From NCBI GenBank assembly GCA_012519155.1, contig JAAYQS010000023.1:1-33287 (forward strand): 33,287 nucleotides of DNA. The letters are read 5' to 3'. Position numbers and translations under genes: made by a program. The notes under the pieces are model-generated. The model was given only the letters and a program-made list of their open reading frames with translations. It was not told the DNA's origin and did no database searches. Positions 22,741 through 29,965 of the stretch are shown piece after piece. Numbering within the stretch: position 1 is the first letter of the stretch; the number at the start of each line of letters is the position of its first letter. Origin of the DNA: Clostridiales bacterium (GTDB taxonomy: Bacteria > Bacillota > Clostridia > Clostridiales > Clostridiaceae).

Positions 22741-23079
22741 ATGGAACCATATATTTCTATGTGGAAAAAGTATGTTAAATTTGAAGGAAGGACATCAAGA
22801 AAAGATTATTGGATTGCTACTATAATCAATGGGGTAATTTTAAGTGTATTACAGTCATTATCCCAAGGTACTGAACTTTTTGTTTTTGCATTAATTGAGT
22901 TTATTTATATATTAGCAATTCTTTTGCCTACTATTTCTATAGCTGTTAGAAGGATGCATGATATTAATAAAAGTGGATGCTGGATTTTAATTTCTCTAAT
23001 TCCTCTTGTTGGATGGATATGGTTTCTTGTATTAACATTAAAATCTGGTACAGAAGAAGAAAATGAATATGGTATTTAA
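22741..23079 (+). CDS. DUF805 family membrane protein (copy 2)
   Basis: 112 residues behind GGGAGGAAA. It shares with copy 1 the RTSRKDYW start motif, RRMHDINKSGCW and the ending WFLVLTLKSGTEEENEYG (copy 1: WFLVLVCTASKPVGEQYG). Three to four membrane helices. The middle helices differ more than the motifs, so the pair is an old or fast-changing duplication. Whether the two proteins pair with each other is unknown. Confidence 0.88.
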   Translation: MEPYISMWKKYVKFEGRTSRKDYWIATIINGVILSVLQSLSQGTELFVFALIEFIYILAILLPTISIAVRRMHDINKSGCWILISLIPLVGWIWFLVLTLKSGTEEENEYGI

Positions 23080-23091
23080 AACTAAACATAT

Positions 23092-23119
23092 AAAAATACA
23101 GCCTTCTGGCTGTATTTTT
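23092..23119. terminator. Bidirectional terminator between DUF805 copy 2 and the DEAD-box helicase gene
   Basis: AAAAATACAGCC (23092-23103) pairs perfectly with GGCTGTATTTTT (23108-23119) around a TTCT loop. A/T arms give a U-tract in both directions, and the two genes converge on it. Confidence 0.9.
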
Positions 23120-23120
23120 A

Positions 23121-24713
23121 CTATTTTCGCTTATTTGCAATTTCAATATTTATTTTTCTTTTATTTATTTTTGAACCAATACATTTTTCCATTACTTTAT
23201 TAGCAATATCATTATCCACTGACACAAAAGAAAAATTTTCTAATATATCTATTTTGTTAACCTTTCTTCCAGGTACATTTGCCTTTTCTGTAATGAATTT
23301 TACTAATGTTTTTACTGTTAATTTATCTCTTTTTCCTATAGAAAAGAATAATCTTGTGTCATTTTTCTTAGATTCATAATCTGAAGCTTTTGGAGTTTCT
23401 ATAACATTTGATTTATAATCAAAACTCATTTCTTTATCAAATTGCATTTTAATAAGTGCTGAAACAACATCTACTGGATTAAAAGTGTTACATAAGTTAG
23501 TAGCTGTTTCTATGTAATTTTCGTAATTATTATCATTTATTGTTTCTTCTATAGAATTTATTTTATTTTTTAATTTAGAGGATAAAATATCCTTAACAGT
23601 AGGAACTTGAGCTTTTTGAATTTTTGATTTTGTTACATGTTTAATTTGTTTAAGCATAGAATTTTCTCTTGGAGTAATAAAAGAGTAAGCAGTTCCTTCT
23701 TTATTTGCTCTTCCTGTTCTTCCAATTCTATGAACATAGGATTCTACATCTTGAGTTAAATCATAATTAAATACATGTGTAACATCTTGGGCATCAATAC
23801 CTCTTGCAGCAACATCAGTAGCTACAAGGTAATTTAGAGAACCTTCTTTAAATTTTTTTAATGTTTTAGTTCTATGAATTTGAGTCATATCACCATGCAT
23901 ACCTTCTACTACATAGTTTCTATCTTGCATAGCATCTACTAATTCATCAACACCTTTTTTTGTTTTACAGAATATTATTGCTGAATTAGGAGTATCATAA
24001 TCAAGTACTCTACATAAGGCTTCAAATTTATTTCTTTGATTTACTTCAAAATATTTTTGAGTTATTTTAGATACTGTCATAGAAGCTTTTTTTATATTTA
24101 CAGTTTTAGCATCTTTTTTCATATAATGTTTTGCAAGCTTTTCTATTTGAGGTGGCATAGTTGCAGAGAAAAGCAGCGTTTGTCTTTCTTTTGGAAGCTC
24201 TTTCATTACCTCTTTTATGTCATCTATAAAACCCATATTAAGCATTTCATCTGCTTCATCTAAAACAAATGATTGAATATTTGAGAGAGGTAGAATATTT
24301 CTTCTTATAAGATCTAAAACTCTTCCAGGGGTACCTACAACTATATCAGTTCCTTTTTTTAATTCTCTTATTTGTCTTTGGATTGGGTCTCCACCATATA
24401 CAGCTAAAACTTTTGCTTTATCGTATTTTGATAATTTGTTAAGTTCTTCATATATTTGTATAGCTAATTCTCTTGTAGGAGTAAGTATAATAGATGATAT
24501 ATTTTCATTTTTTTGCATATTATTTAATATTGAGCAACCAAATGCTGCTGTTTTACCAGTTCCTGTTTGTGCCTGACCAATTAAATCATATCCTTTAATA
24601 GCTATTGGAATAGATTCAGCTTGAATTTGTGATGGTGTTTCATAACCTAAATCCTTAATAGCTTTCAAGATAGATTCTTTTAAATTTAAATCTTCAAATG
24701 TTTTTTTATCCAT
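23121..24713 (-). CDS. DEAD-box RNA helicase with DbpA-type RNA-binding domain
   Basis: 530 residues. Motifs in order: Q motif near 10-30 (TPSQIQAESIP), AQTGTGKT (48-55), PTRELA (79-84), GTPGR, DEAD (152-155), SAT (183-185), then in the second RecA domain FCKTKKGVDEL, DVAARGID and HRIGRTGRA. Residues ~455-530 form a DbpA RNA-binding (RRM-like) domain: RLFFSIGKRDKL, FITEKANVPGRKV, ENFSFVSVD. Such proteins (DeaD/CsdA, CshA, DbpA group) unwind RNA during ribosome assembly or cold growth. A spacer of ~100 residues lies between helicase core and RNA-binding domain. The ribosome binding site is AAGGGAAC on the minus strand. No strong promoter is visible in the 129-base gap after nadE, where the nadE terminator lies. 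Confidence 0.93.
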   Translation of the reverse strand: MDKKTFEDLNLKESILKAIKDLGYETPSQIQAESIPIAIKGYDLIGQAQTGTGKTAAFGCSILNNMQKNENISSIILTPTRELAIQIYEELNKLSKYDKAKVLAVYGGDPIQRQIRELKKGTDIVVGTPGRVLDLIRRNILPLSNIQSFVLDEADEMLNMGFIDDIKEVMKELPKERQTLLFSATMPPQIEKLAKHYMKKDAKTVNIKKASMTVSKITQKYFEVNQRNKFEALCRVLDYDTPNSAIIFCKTKKGVDELVDAMQDRNYVVEGMHGDMTQIHRTKTLKKFKEGSLNYLVATDVAARGIDAQDVTHVFNYDLTQDVESYVHRIGRTGRANKEGTAYSFITPRENSMLKQIKHVTKSKIQKAQVPTVKDILSSKLKNKINSIEETINDNNYENYIETATNLCNTFNPVDVVSALIKMQFDKEMSFDYKSNVIETPKASDYESKKNDTRLFFSIGKRDKLTVKTLVKFITEKANVPGRKVNKIDILENFSFVSVDNDIANKVMEKCIGSKINKRKINIEIANKRK

Positions 24714-24756
24714 AAATGTTCCCTTCGCGTAAGCTTTTATTTTAAAAATATTGTAC

Positions 24757-24803
24757 TAATAAAAAGTTAACAAAAAATTCATAAAATATTTTGTCAACTT
24801 TTT
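24757..24803 (-). terminator. Intrinsic terminator of nadE, a long near-perfect inverted repeat
   Basis: A 15-base arm (24789-24803) and its partner (24761-24775) match except for one G/A difference in the middle; arms read AAAAAGTT.ACAAAA. On the minus strand the 3' arm ends in a U run and a further U-rich stretch, so it acts as terminator behind nadE. It lies just ahead of the helicase leader. Confidence 0.65.
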
Positions 24804-24842
24804 AATTATATACTATTATATCTGCTAATGCAAAATAAATAT

Positions 24843-26744
24843 TTATTCCCAAGCCTTGGCATCAGAAGGCATACGCCAATCTCCACGTGGGGATAAAGAT
24901 ATACTTCCTACCTTTGGACCATCTGGAAGGGCGCTTCTTTTAAATTGTTGGGTAAAAAATCTATAAATAAATTTATTAAGCCATTTTTTTATTGTATCTT
25001 CATCATAATCATTTTTGAAAGCTTCTTTAGCTAAAAATAAAATTCTTTCTTTAGATGATCCATGTTTAATAAAGTGATATAAAAAGAAATCATGAAGTTC
25101 GTAGGGACCTACTATATCTTCTGTTTTTTGAGCTATTTTGCCTGCACTATCTTTTGGAAGTAATTCTGGACTTACTGGTGTGTCTAATATGTCTAAAAGT
25201 GTTTCAGAAGTCTTTTTATTACATTCATTTTGAGCTACATATTTAACTAAATATCTAACAAGTGTTTTTGGAATAGAAGGATTTACAGAATACATAGACA
25301 TATGATCACCATTATATGTACACCAACCTAAGGCAAGTTCTGATAAATCACCTGTACCTATTAAAAGTCCTCCTTCTTTATTTGCAATATCCATAAGTAT
25401 TTGAGTTCTTTCTCTTGCTTGAACATTTTCATATGTAACATCATGAATATCTTTGTTATGATTAATATCTTTAAAATGAAGTAATGCTGCATTTACAATA
25501 TTAATTTCTCTAAAACTGCAACCTAACTCTTTACATAAAGTAACTGCATTGTTGTATGTTCTATCAGTTGTTCCAAAGCCTGGCATTGTTATTGTAATTA
25601 TGTTTTCCATTGGATAATCTAATAATTTAAAGGTTTTGTATATAACAAGTAATGCTAAGGTTGAATCAAGACCTCCAGAAATACCAACAACTGCCTTTTT
25701 GAGACCTGTATGTTCAAGACGTTTTGCAAGAGAAGCACTTTGTATATTAAAAATTTCTTTACATCTAATTTCACGTTCTTTATCATTTGATGGAACAAAA
25801 GGATGCTTATCTATAAATCTATCAAAAGATTTAATGTTTATATCATCAAATGTAAAGTTAATAATATTAGGTTCTTGTAATTCTGTGTATCTTGTTGCAT
25901 CTCTAAAACTTATGTTTTTCATTCTTTCAGAATTTAATCTAAATACATCTATAGTTGAAGAAATAATTTCATTATCTCTACAAAATCTTTTATTTTCTTT
26001 AAGAAGTGTTCCATTTTCTGATATAAGAAGATGACCACTAAACAAGCAATCAGTAGTTGATTCATGAACACCAGCTGATGAATATATATAAGAACATATA
26101 CATCTTGCACTTTGATTTTGAATAAGAGATTTTCTATATTCCATTTTACTAACTAGTTCATTAGATGCAGAAAGATTTAAAATAATATTTGCTCCCATTA
26201 GTGAAAGTTTTGAACTTGGAGGAATAGTAACCCAAAGATCTTCACATATTTCTACTCCAAATTTAAAGTTATCACAAGAAAATATAAGATTTATACCAAA
26301 GGGAATATCTTTTTGAAATGGCATATCAATCTTTTTGTTAATTAAATTATAACCTTCAGTAAACCATCTTTTTTCATAGAATTCATTATAATTAGGAATA
26401 AATGATTTTGGAACAATTCCAAGTATTTTGCCTTTAAAAGAAATACAAGCACAATTATATAGAGAATTATTATAAAGGATAGGTGCACCAAAGGCTAAAA
26501 GCATATCAATGTTTTTTGTTTTATTAAGAAAATCAAAAATTGCTTTATTAGATTTATCTAATAAAGTACTATTTAAAAAGAGATCACCACATGTATATGA
26601 TGTAATTGAAAGCTCTGGAAATACAAGAACTTTTACATTTTCGTTTTTTGCTATATATACACATTTAAGCATGTTAATAATATTTAAATCTGGACTAGCT
26701 ACAGTTGTTTTAGGACAAGCAGAACCTACTTTTATAAAATCCAT
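24843..26744 (-). CDS. nadE: Glutamine-dependent NAD+ synthetase
   Basis: ATG 26744 is supported by AAGGAGTGA on the minus strand; in-frame ATGs further upstream lie before this site. 633 residues, the large two-domain type. The N-terminal nitrilase-like glutaminase has Glu44 (FPELSIT), Lys113 (VPKSFIPNY) and Cys167 (GVEICEDLW), so ammonia is taken from glutamine. The C-terminal synthetase has the PP-loop SGGLDS (356-361), GTGDLSELALGW and the ending RRGDWRMP-type segment. It amidates nicotinic acid adenine dinucleotide, the last step of NAD+ synthesis. Monocistronic by its flanking promoter and terminator. Confidence 0.95.
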   Translation of the reverse strand: MDFIKVGSACPKTTVASPDLNIINMLKCVYIAKNENVKVLVFPELSITSYTCGDLFLNSTLLDKSNKAIFDFLNKTKNIDMLLAFGAPILYNNSLYNCACISFKGKILGIVPKSFIPNYNEFYEKRWFTEGYNLINKKIDMPFQKDIPFGINLIFSCDNFKFGVEICEDLWVTIPPSSKLSLMGANIILNLSASNELVSKMEYRKSLIQNQSARCICSYIYSSAGVHESTTDCLFSGHLLISENGTLLKENKRFCRDNEIISSTIDVFRLNSERMKNISFRDATRYTELQEPNIINFTFDDINIKSFDRFIDKHPFVPSNDKEREIRCKEIFNIQSASLAKRLEHTGLKKAVVGISGGLDSTLALLVIYKTFKLLDYPMENIITITMPGFGTTDRTYNNAVTLCKELGCSFREINIVNAALLHFKDINHNKDIHDVTYENVQARERTQILMDIANKEGGLLIGTGDLSELALGWCTYNGDHMSMYSVNPSIPKTLVRYLVKYVAQNECNKKTSETLLDILDTPVSPELLPKDSAGKIAQKTEDIVGPYELHDFFLYHFIKHGSSKERILFLAKEAFKNDYDEDTIKKWLNKFIYRFFTQQFKRSALPDGPKVGSISLSPRGDWRMPSDAKAWE

Positions 26745-26789
26745 TAATTCTTCACTCCTTATATAATTATTTTTAATAATAATAAAATT

Positions 26790-26818
26790 ATTATACATCA
26801 AATATTATATAAATCGAA
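26790..26818 (-). promoter_or_regulatory. Candidate promoter of nadE
   Basis: On the minus strand TTCGAT (26818-26813), 17-base spacer, TATAAT (26795-26790), 46 bases before the nadE start. The -35 box is weak. Confidence 0.45.
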
Positions 26819-26865
26819 CTTTTTAAAAACGATATAAAATAACTCATAAAATAGTAATAAATAAC

Positions 26866-26894
26866 TTGTAAAACTCTTTTGAAAAGTATATAAT
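26866..26894 (+). promoter_or_regulatory. Upstream promoter of the nfeD-SPFH operon
   Basis: TTGTAA (26866-26871), 17-base spacer, TATAAT (26889-26894). Confidence 0.55.
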
Positions 26895-26927
26895 AAAAAC
26901 AACAAGAATATATGCTTGTGTAATAAA

Positions 26928-26957
26928 TTAACATTTTTAAGCATAATATGATATAAT
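26928..26957 (+). promoter_or_regulatory. Downstream promoter of the nfeD-SPFH operon
   Basis: TTAACA (26928-26933), 18-base spacer, TATAAT (26952-26957) preceded by TGA as an extended -10. It lies 31 bases before the start codon; with the upstream one it forms a tandem pair. Confidence 0.6.
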
Positions 26958-26987
26958 GTTCTTGAAACTTTTGAAAGGGGGATTTTT

Positions 26988-27410
26988 ATGGCGGCTATAA
27001 TTTTTTGGGTTGCTATTGCAGTAATAGCTATTATTGTTGATTTGTTTACAAGTACATTCCTTTTTTGCTGGATAGCTATGGGATCAGCTGGAGCTATAAT
27101 AGCTAATATTTTAGGATTTAATATTATTACTCAAATAATTATTTTTTCTATTTTGACTGTAATTTGCGTAGTTATTGGTTACAAAGTTGTAAGAAAGAAA
27201 ATAAAAAAAGGAGTAAAGAGGTTACCTCTTATGGAGGAAAATTTTATTGGGAAAACTTATACAGCACGGGAAGATATAATAGGCAGTACAAGATTAAAAA
27301 TTGAAGGTTCATATTGGACTGGACAAAATGAGGGAGAAAAAATATTAAAAGGGGAAAAATTTACTATCTGCAAAATAAGTGGCAATAAGCTAATAATTAA
27401 AAAGTGTTAG
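26988..27410 (+). CDS. NfeD-like membrane protein (short form)
   Basis: 140 residues behind AAAGGGGGA. Two or three N-terminal membrane helices (about 3-65, with FLFCWIAMGSAGAIIANILG) and a soluble C-terminal OB-fold-like domain (about 80-140: FIGKTYTAREDIIGSTRLKIEG, GEKFTICKISGNKLIIKK). This is the short NfeD type that lacks the ClpP-class protease domain and is nearly always next to a stomatin-like gene. It is thought to partner with the SPFH protein in membrane microdomains. The SPFH gene starts 11 bases later. Confidence 0.88.
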   Translation: MAAIIFWVAIAVIAIIVDLFTSTFLFCWIAMGSAGAIIANILGFNIITQIIIFSILTVICVVIGYKVVRKKIKKGVKRLPLMEENFIGKTYTAREDIIGSTRLKIEGSYWTGQNEGEKILKGEKFTICKISGNKLIIKKC

Positions 27411-27421
27411 GAGGTTTTTTT

Positions 27422-28366
27422 ATGACAGTTATAATAATTTTAGGAATAGTTTTATTAGTATTTTTTATAGTGCTTATATCATCAATAAAAATTGTAAATA
27501 CAGGTTATTTGTATATTGTAGAAAGATTTGGTCAATATTATAAAACATTAGAACCAGGATGGCATTTAATTATACCTTTTGTTGATTATGTTAGAAAAAA
27601 AGTTTCAACAAAGCAACAAATTTTAGATGTACCACCTCAAAATGTTATAACAAAAGATAATGTAAAAATTTCAGTAGACAATGTAATTTTTTATAAAATG
27701 TTAAATGCAAAGGATGCAGTTTATAATATTGAGGATTATAAAGCTGGTATTGTATATTCAGCAACAACAAATATGAGAAATATTTTAGGAAATATGACAC
27801 TTGATGAAGTATTATCTGGAAGAGATACAATAAATCAAGATCTTTTAAGTATAATAGATGAAGTTACAGATGCATATGGAATAAAAATACTTTCAGTTGA
27901 AATAAAGAATATTGTACCACCTGCTGAAATTCAACAAGCTATGGAAAAGCAAATGAAGGCTGAAAGAGATAAAAGAGCAATGGTTCTTCAAGCAGAAGGT
28001 TTAAGACAATCACAAATAGAAAAGGCAAATGGTGAAAAACAAGCTAAAATATTGGAAGCAGAGGCTCAAAAGGAAGCACAAATAAGAAGAGCAGAAGGTC
28101 TTCGTGAATCACAACTTTTAGAGGCAGAAGGTAAAGCAAAGGCCATTGAAGCTATAGCAGATGCTGAAGCTGATGCAATACGTAAAGTAAATAAGGCAAT
28201 AATTGAATCTGGAACTGATGAAAAAGTTATTGCTTTAAAACAGGTTGAAGCCCTTAAAGAAATGGCAAAAAATCCAGCTAACAAACTTATATTACCAAAT
28301 GAAACTTTGTCATCTCTTGGAAGTATAGCTGCTATTGCAGATATGCTTAAGAAAACAGAAAAATAA
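27422..28366 (+). CDS. SPFH/stomatin-like protein (QmcA/slipin type)
   Basis: ATG 27422 is chosen behind TTAGGAGG (27408-27415). 314 residues: one N-terminal membrane helix (about 2-24), SPFH domain from about 25 to 185 (NTGYLYIVERFGQYYKTLEPGWH, KQQILDVPPQNVITKDNV, VLSGRDTINQDL, IKNIVPPAEIQQAMEKQM), then a long Ala/Glu-rich coiled coil (about 190-260) with near-repeats of AEGLRQSQ/AEGLRESQ. It scaffolds functional membrane microdomains, probably with the upstream NfeD-like protein. Own terminator downstream. Confidence 0.93.
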   Translation: MTVIIILGIVLLVFFIVLISSIKIVNTGYLYIVERFGQYYKTLEPGWHLIIPFVDYVRKKVSTKQQILDVPPQNVITKDNVKISVDNVIFYKMLNAKDAVYNIEDYKAGIVYSATTNMRNILGNMTLDEVLSGRDTINQDLLSIIDEVTDAYGIKILSVEIKNIVPPAEIQQAMEKQMKAERDKRAMVLQAEGLRQSQIEKANGEKQAKILEAEAQKEAQIRRAEGLRESQLLEAEGKAKAIEAIADAEADAIRKVNKAIIESGTDEKVIALKQVEALKEMAKNPANKLILPNETLSSLGSIAAIADMLKKTEK

Positions 28367-28384
28367 ATAATAAATTTATGCTTT

Positions 28385-28415
28385 AGACATTTTCCGTGAG
28401 AAAGTGTCTTTTTTT
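28385..28415 (+). terminator. Intrinsic terminator of the nfeD-SPFH operon
   Basis: AGACATTTTC (28385-28394) pairs with GAAAGTGTCT (28400-28409) with one G-U pair, followed by a seven-T run to 28415. Confidence 0.88.
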
Positions 28416-28491
28416 GTAGTGAATTAATAATAAAAAATATTAATAAATAGTTAAAACTTTGATAATAAAAAGTAAAAAATAAACAAAAAAA

Positions 28492-28599
28492 TGGAAATAA
28501 AATCATATAAAGTTATAATATAAATGTAATAGCCTATATTTTAATAATATAAGCTATTTTTATTAATAAATTGACAATATAAAAATAAAATGTCAATTT
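28492..28599 (+). promoter_or_regulatory. Promoter and two-hairpin leader of the TasA-like operon
   Basis: A -10 box TATAAT (28514-28519) with a weak -35 (TGGAAA, 28492-28497) predicts a start near 28526. Just after it comes a terminator-like hairpin: ATAGC and TATATT (28529-28540) with AATATA and GCTAT (28546-28557), then TTTTATT. A second inverted repeat follows: AAATTGACA (28568-28576) with TGTCAATTT (28591-28599). The pair could attenuate transcription, or the second could be an operator. The rest of 28416-28491 holds nothing recognised. Confidence 0.45.
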
Positions 28600-28625
28600 T
28601 TATAAATTAAAATGGAGGGGTTTTG

Positions 28626-29282
28626 ATGAAGAGAAAGAAGCTAGCAATTATAGCAACAACAGCATTAACAGCAATTGCTATTTGCGCTGGTAGTACATTT
28701 GCATGGTTTACAGCAAGAGATGATGTAATGAACAAATTTACTACTGGGAAAGCAATTGATCCAGACAATCCTGATAACATTAATTATGGTGTTAAGATTG
28801 AAGAAAATTGGAAACCTGAAGATGGTAAGGATATTGTGCCTGGAGTAGAGGTCAATAAAGATGTTAAAGCAAGAAACAAAGCATCTTACAAATCTTTCAT
28901 TAGACTTAAATTTGAACCTAAATTTACTTCATGTAAAGAAGGGGTTGATTTAAGTTCTTTAGATCCAGAAAAATTGGATTTAAAAATGACTAATTTAACT
29001 ACAAAAGATGAACTTAAAGAAGAAGAATGGGTACTTGGTGATGATGGATATTATTATTTCTTAAAAGTAGTAGATCCTGAAGAAGATACAAAATACCTAT
29101 TAGATTCTGTAACACTTAAAAAAACAGTAAATGCACAGTATGGAAGTGCATCTTTTGATGTAGATGTACATGCTGAATCTGTACAAGCATCAAATGGGGC
29201 TGCATCATATGAATGGAAGGATGCTGGAGAAATCATTACAAATAAATTATCTGATATTGCAAAAAGTGCAGGATTAGAATAA
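28626..29282 (+). CDS. TasA/CalY (camelysin, BsaA-like) family matrix protein
   Basis: ATG 28626 is used, behind GGAGGGG (28614-28620); a TTG just upstream is less likely. 218 residues. The N-terminus KRKKLAIIATTALTAIAI...GSTFAWFTARD is the SipW-dependent-type signal peptide: cleavage falls before AWFT. The mature part is acidic and beta-rich (NYGVKIEENWKPEDGKDIVPG, VNKDVKARNKASYKSFIRLKF, FDVDVHAESVQASNGA) as in TasA and camelysin. TasA of Bacillus and BsaA of C. perfringens polymerise into biofilm fibres. First gene of an operon; the next gene starts within 15 bases. No SipW peptidase gene is in the window. Confidence 0.87.
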   Translation: MKRKKLAIIATTALTAIAICAGSTFAWFTARDDVMNKFTTGKAIDPDNPDNINYGVKIEENWKPEDGKDIVPGVEVNKDVKARNKASYKSFIRLKFEPKFTSCKEGVDLSSLDPEKLDLKMTNLTTKDELKEEEWVLGDDGYYYFLKVVDPEEDTKYLLDSVTLKKTVNAQYGSASFDVDVHAESVQASNGAASYEWKDAGEIITNKLSDIAKSAGLE

Positions 29283-29296
29283 AGGAGATGAGTATA

Positions 29297-29965
29297 GTGA
29301 TAAAAAGAATAAAGAAGAAATTAGCCTTATCTCTTGGTATCTTATTGTCATCCTTTTTACTATTTGGGGGAGCAAGTAGCAAGATTGCAAATGCAGAAAC
29401 TTTTAGAAACGATATAGTAATAGAAGGAAATGCATCTGGACTTGTAACAATACCAGATACAGATGATTTTTTAGTTAAGGATAATTTCTTGCCAGGAGAT
29501 ACTGCAGAAGGAACTATTAAGCTTACTAATAATTATGATTATCCATATGAAGTATTTTTAAAGGCAGATGATATAGAAAAAAAATCTGATGAAGATTTTG
29601 CAAAAAAACTTCACTTAAAAATTGATGAAGATTCTAAGGATGTATATGAAGGAGAACTTCAAGGAGAAGATAAAATGGCAAAGGAAATAAGCCTTGGAGT
29701 TATTAATCCTGGGGAAACCAGAGTACTTAATGCGAAGGTTACATTAGATGGAATAACAACAACTAATGAATATAAAAATAAATATGCAAGTATACAATGG
29801 ATATTTACAGCTGAAAGAGCAGTAGAAGAAAAAGCACCAGCACAAGTTAAAAAGACATCTGATTTTAACAAATTTATAGCTTTAGGTGTTTTTGTAGCTG
29901 GAATAGCTTCATCATTTGTTGCCATTTCACTTGTTAAAAGGAGGGGTAATTGTGGAAGAGACTAA
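29297..29965 (+). CDS. Secreted, C-terminally anchored accessory protein of the TasA-like operon
   Basis: GTG 29297 is preferred: AAAGGAG (29281-29287) is 9 bases away, while an ATG at 29288 abuts that site. 222 residues. Signal peptide (about 1-33, ending NAE), an exposed beta-rich domain (about 34-175) with DNFLPGDTAEGTIKLTNNYDYPYEV, which resembles the TasA-like pattern of N-(D/T)-Y contacts with a Gly-Asp loop, GVINPGETRVLNAKVTLDG, and QWIFTAERA. A C-terminal membrane helix (about 193-213) with VKRRGN as the stop-transfer tail. Its role could be anchoring or minor fibre subunit, by analogy with TapA or BsaB. The last 14 bases overlap the next gene. Confidence 0.75.
   Translation: MIKRIKKKLALSLGILLSSFLLFGGASSKIANAETFRNDIVIEGNASGLVTIPDTDDFLVKDNFLPGDTAEGTIKLTNNYDYPYEVFLKADDIEKKSDEDFAKKLHLKIDEDSKDVYEGELQGEDKMAKEISLGVINPGETRVLNAKVTLDGITTTNEYKNKYASIQWIFTAERAVEEKAPAQVKKTSDFNKFIALGVFVAGIASSFVAISLVKRRGNCGRD

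Noticed and set aside
25636-26034. Plus-strand frame of 132 codons inside nadE
   Set aside because: Antisense shadow of nadE with no start signal and no domain.
28066-28506. Minus-strand reading frame of 146 codons at the SPFH gene
   Set aside because: It is antisense to the A/G-rich coiled coil of the SPFH gene, shows no domain, and reads through the SPFH terminator.
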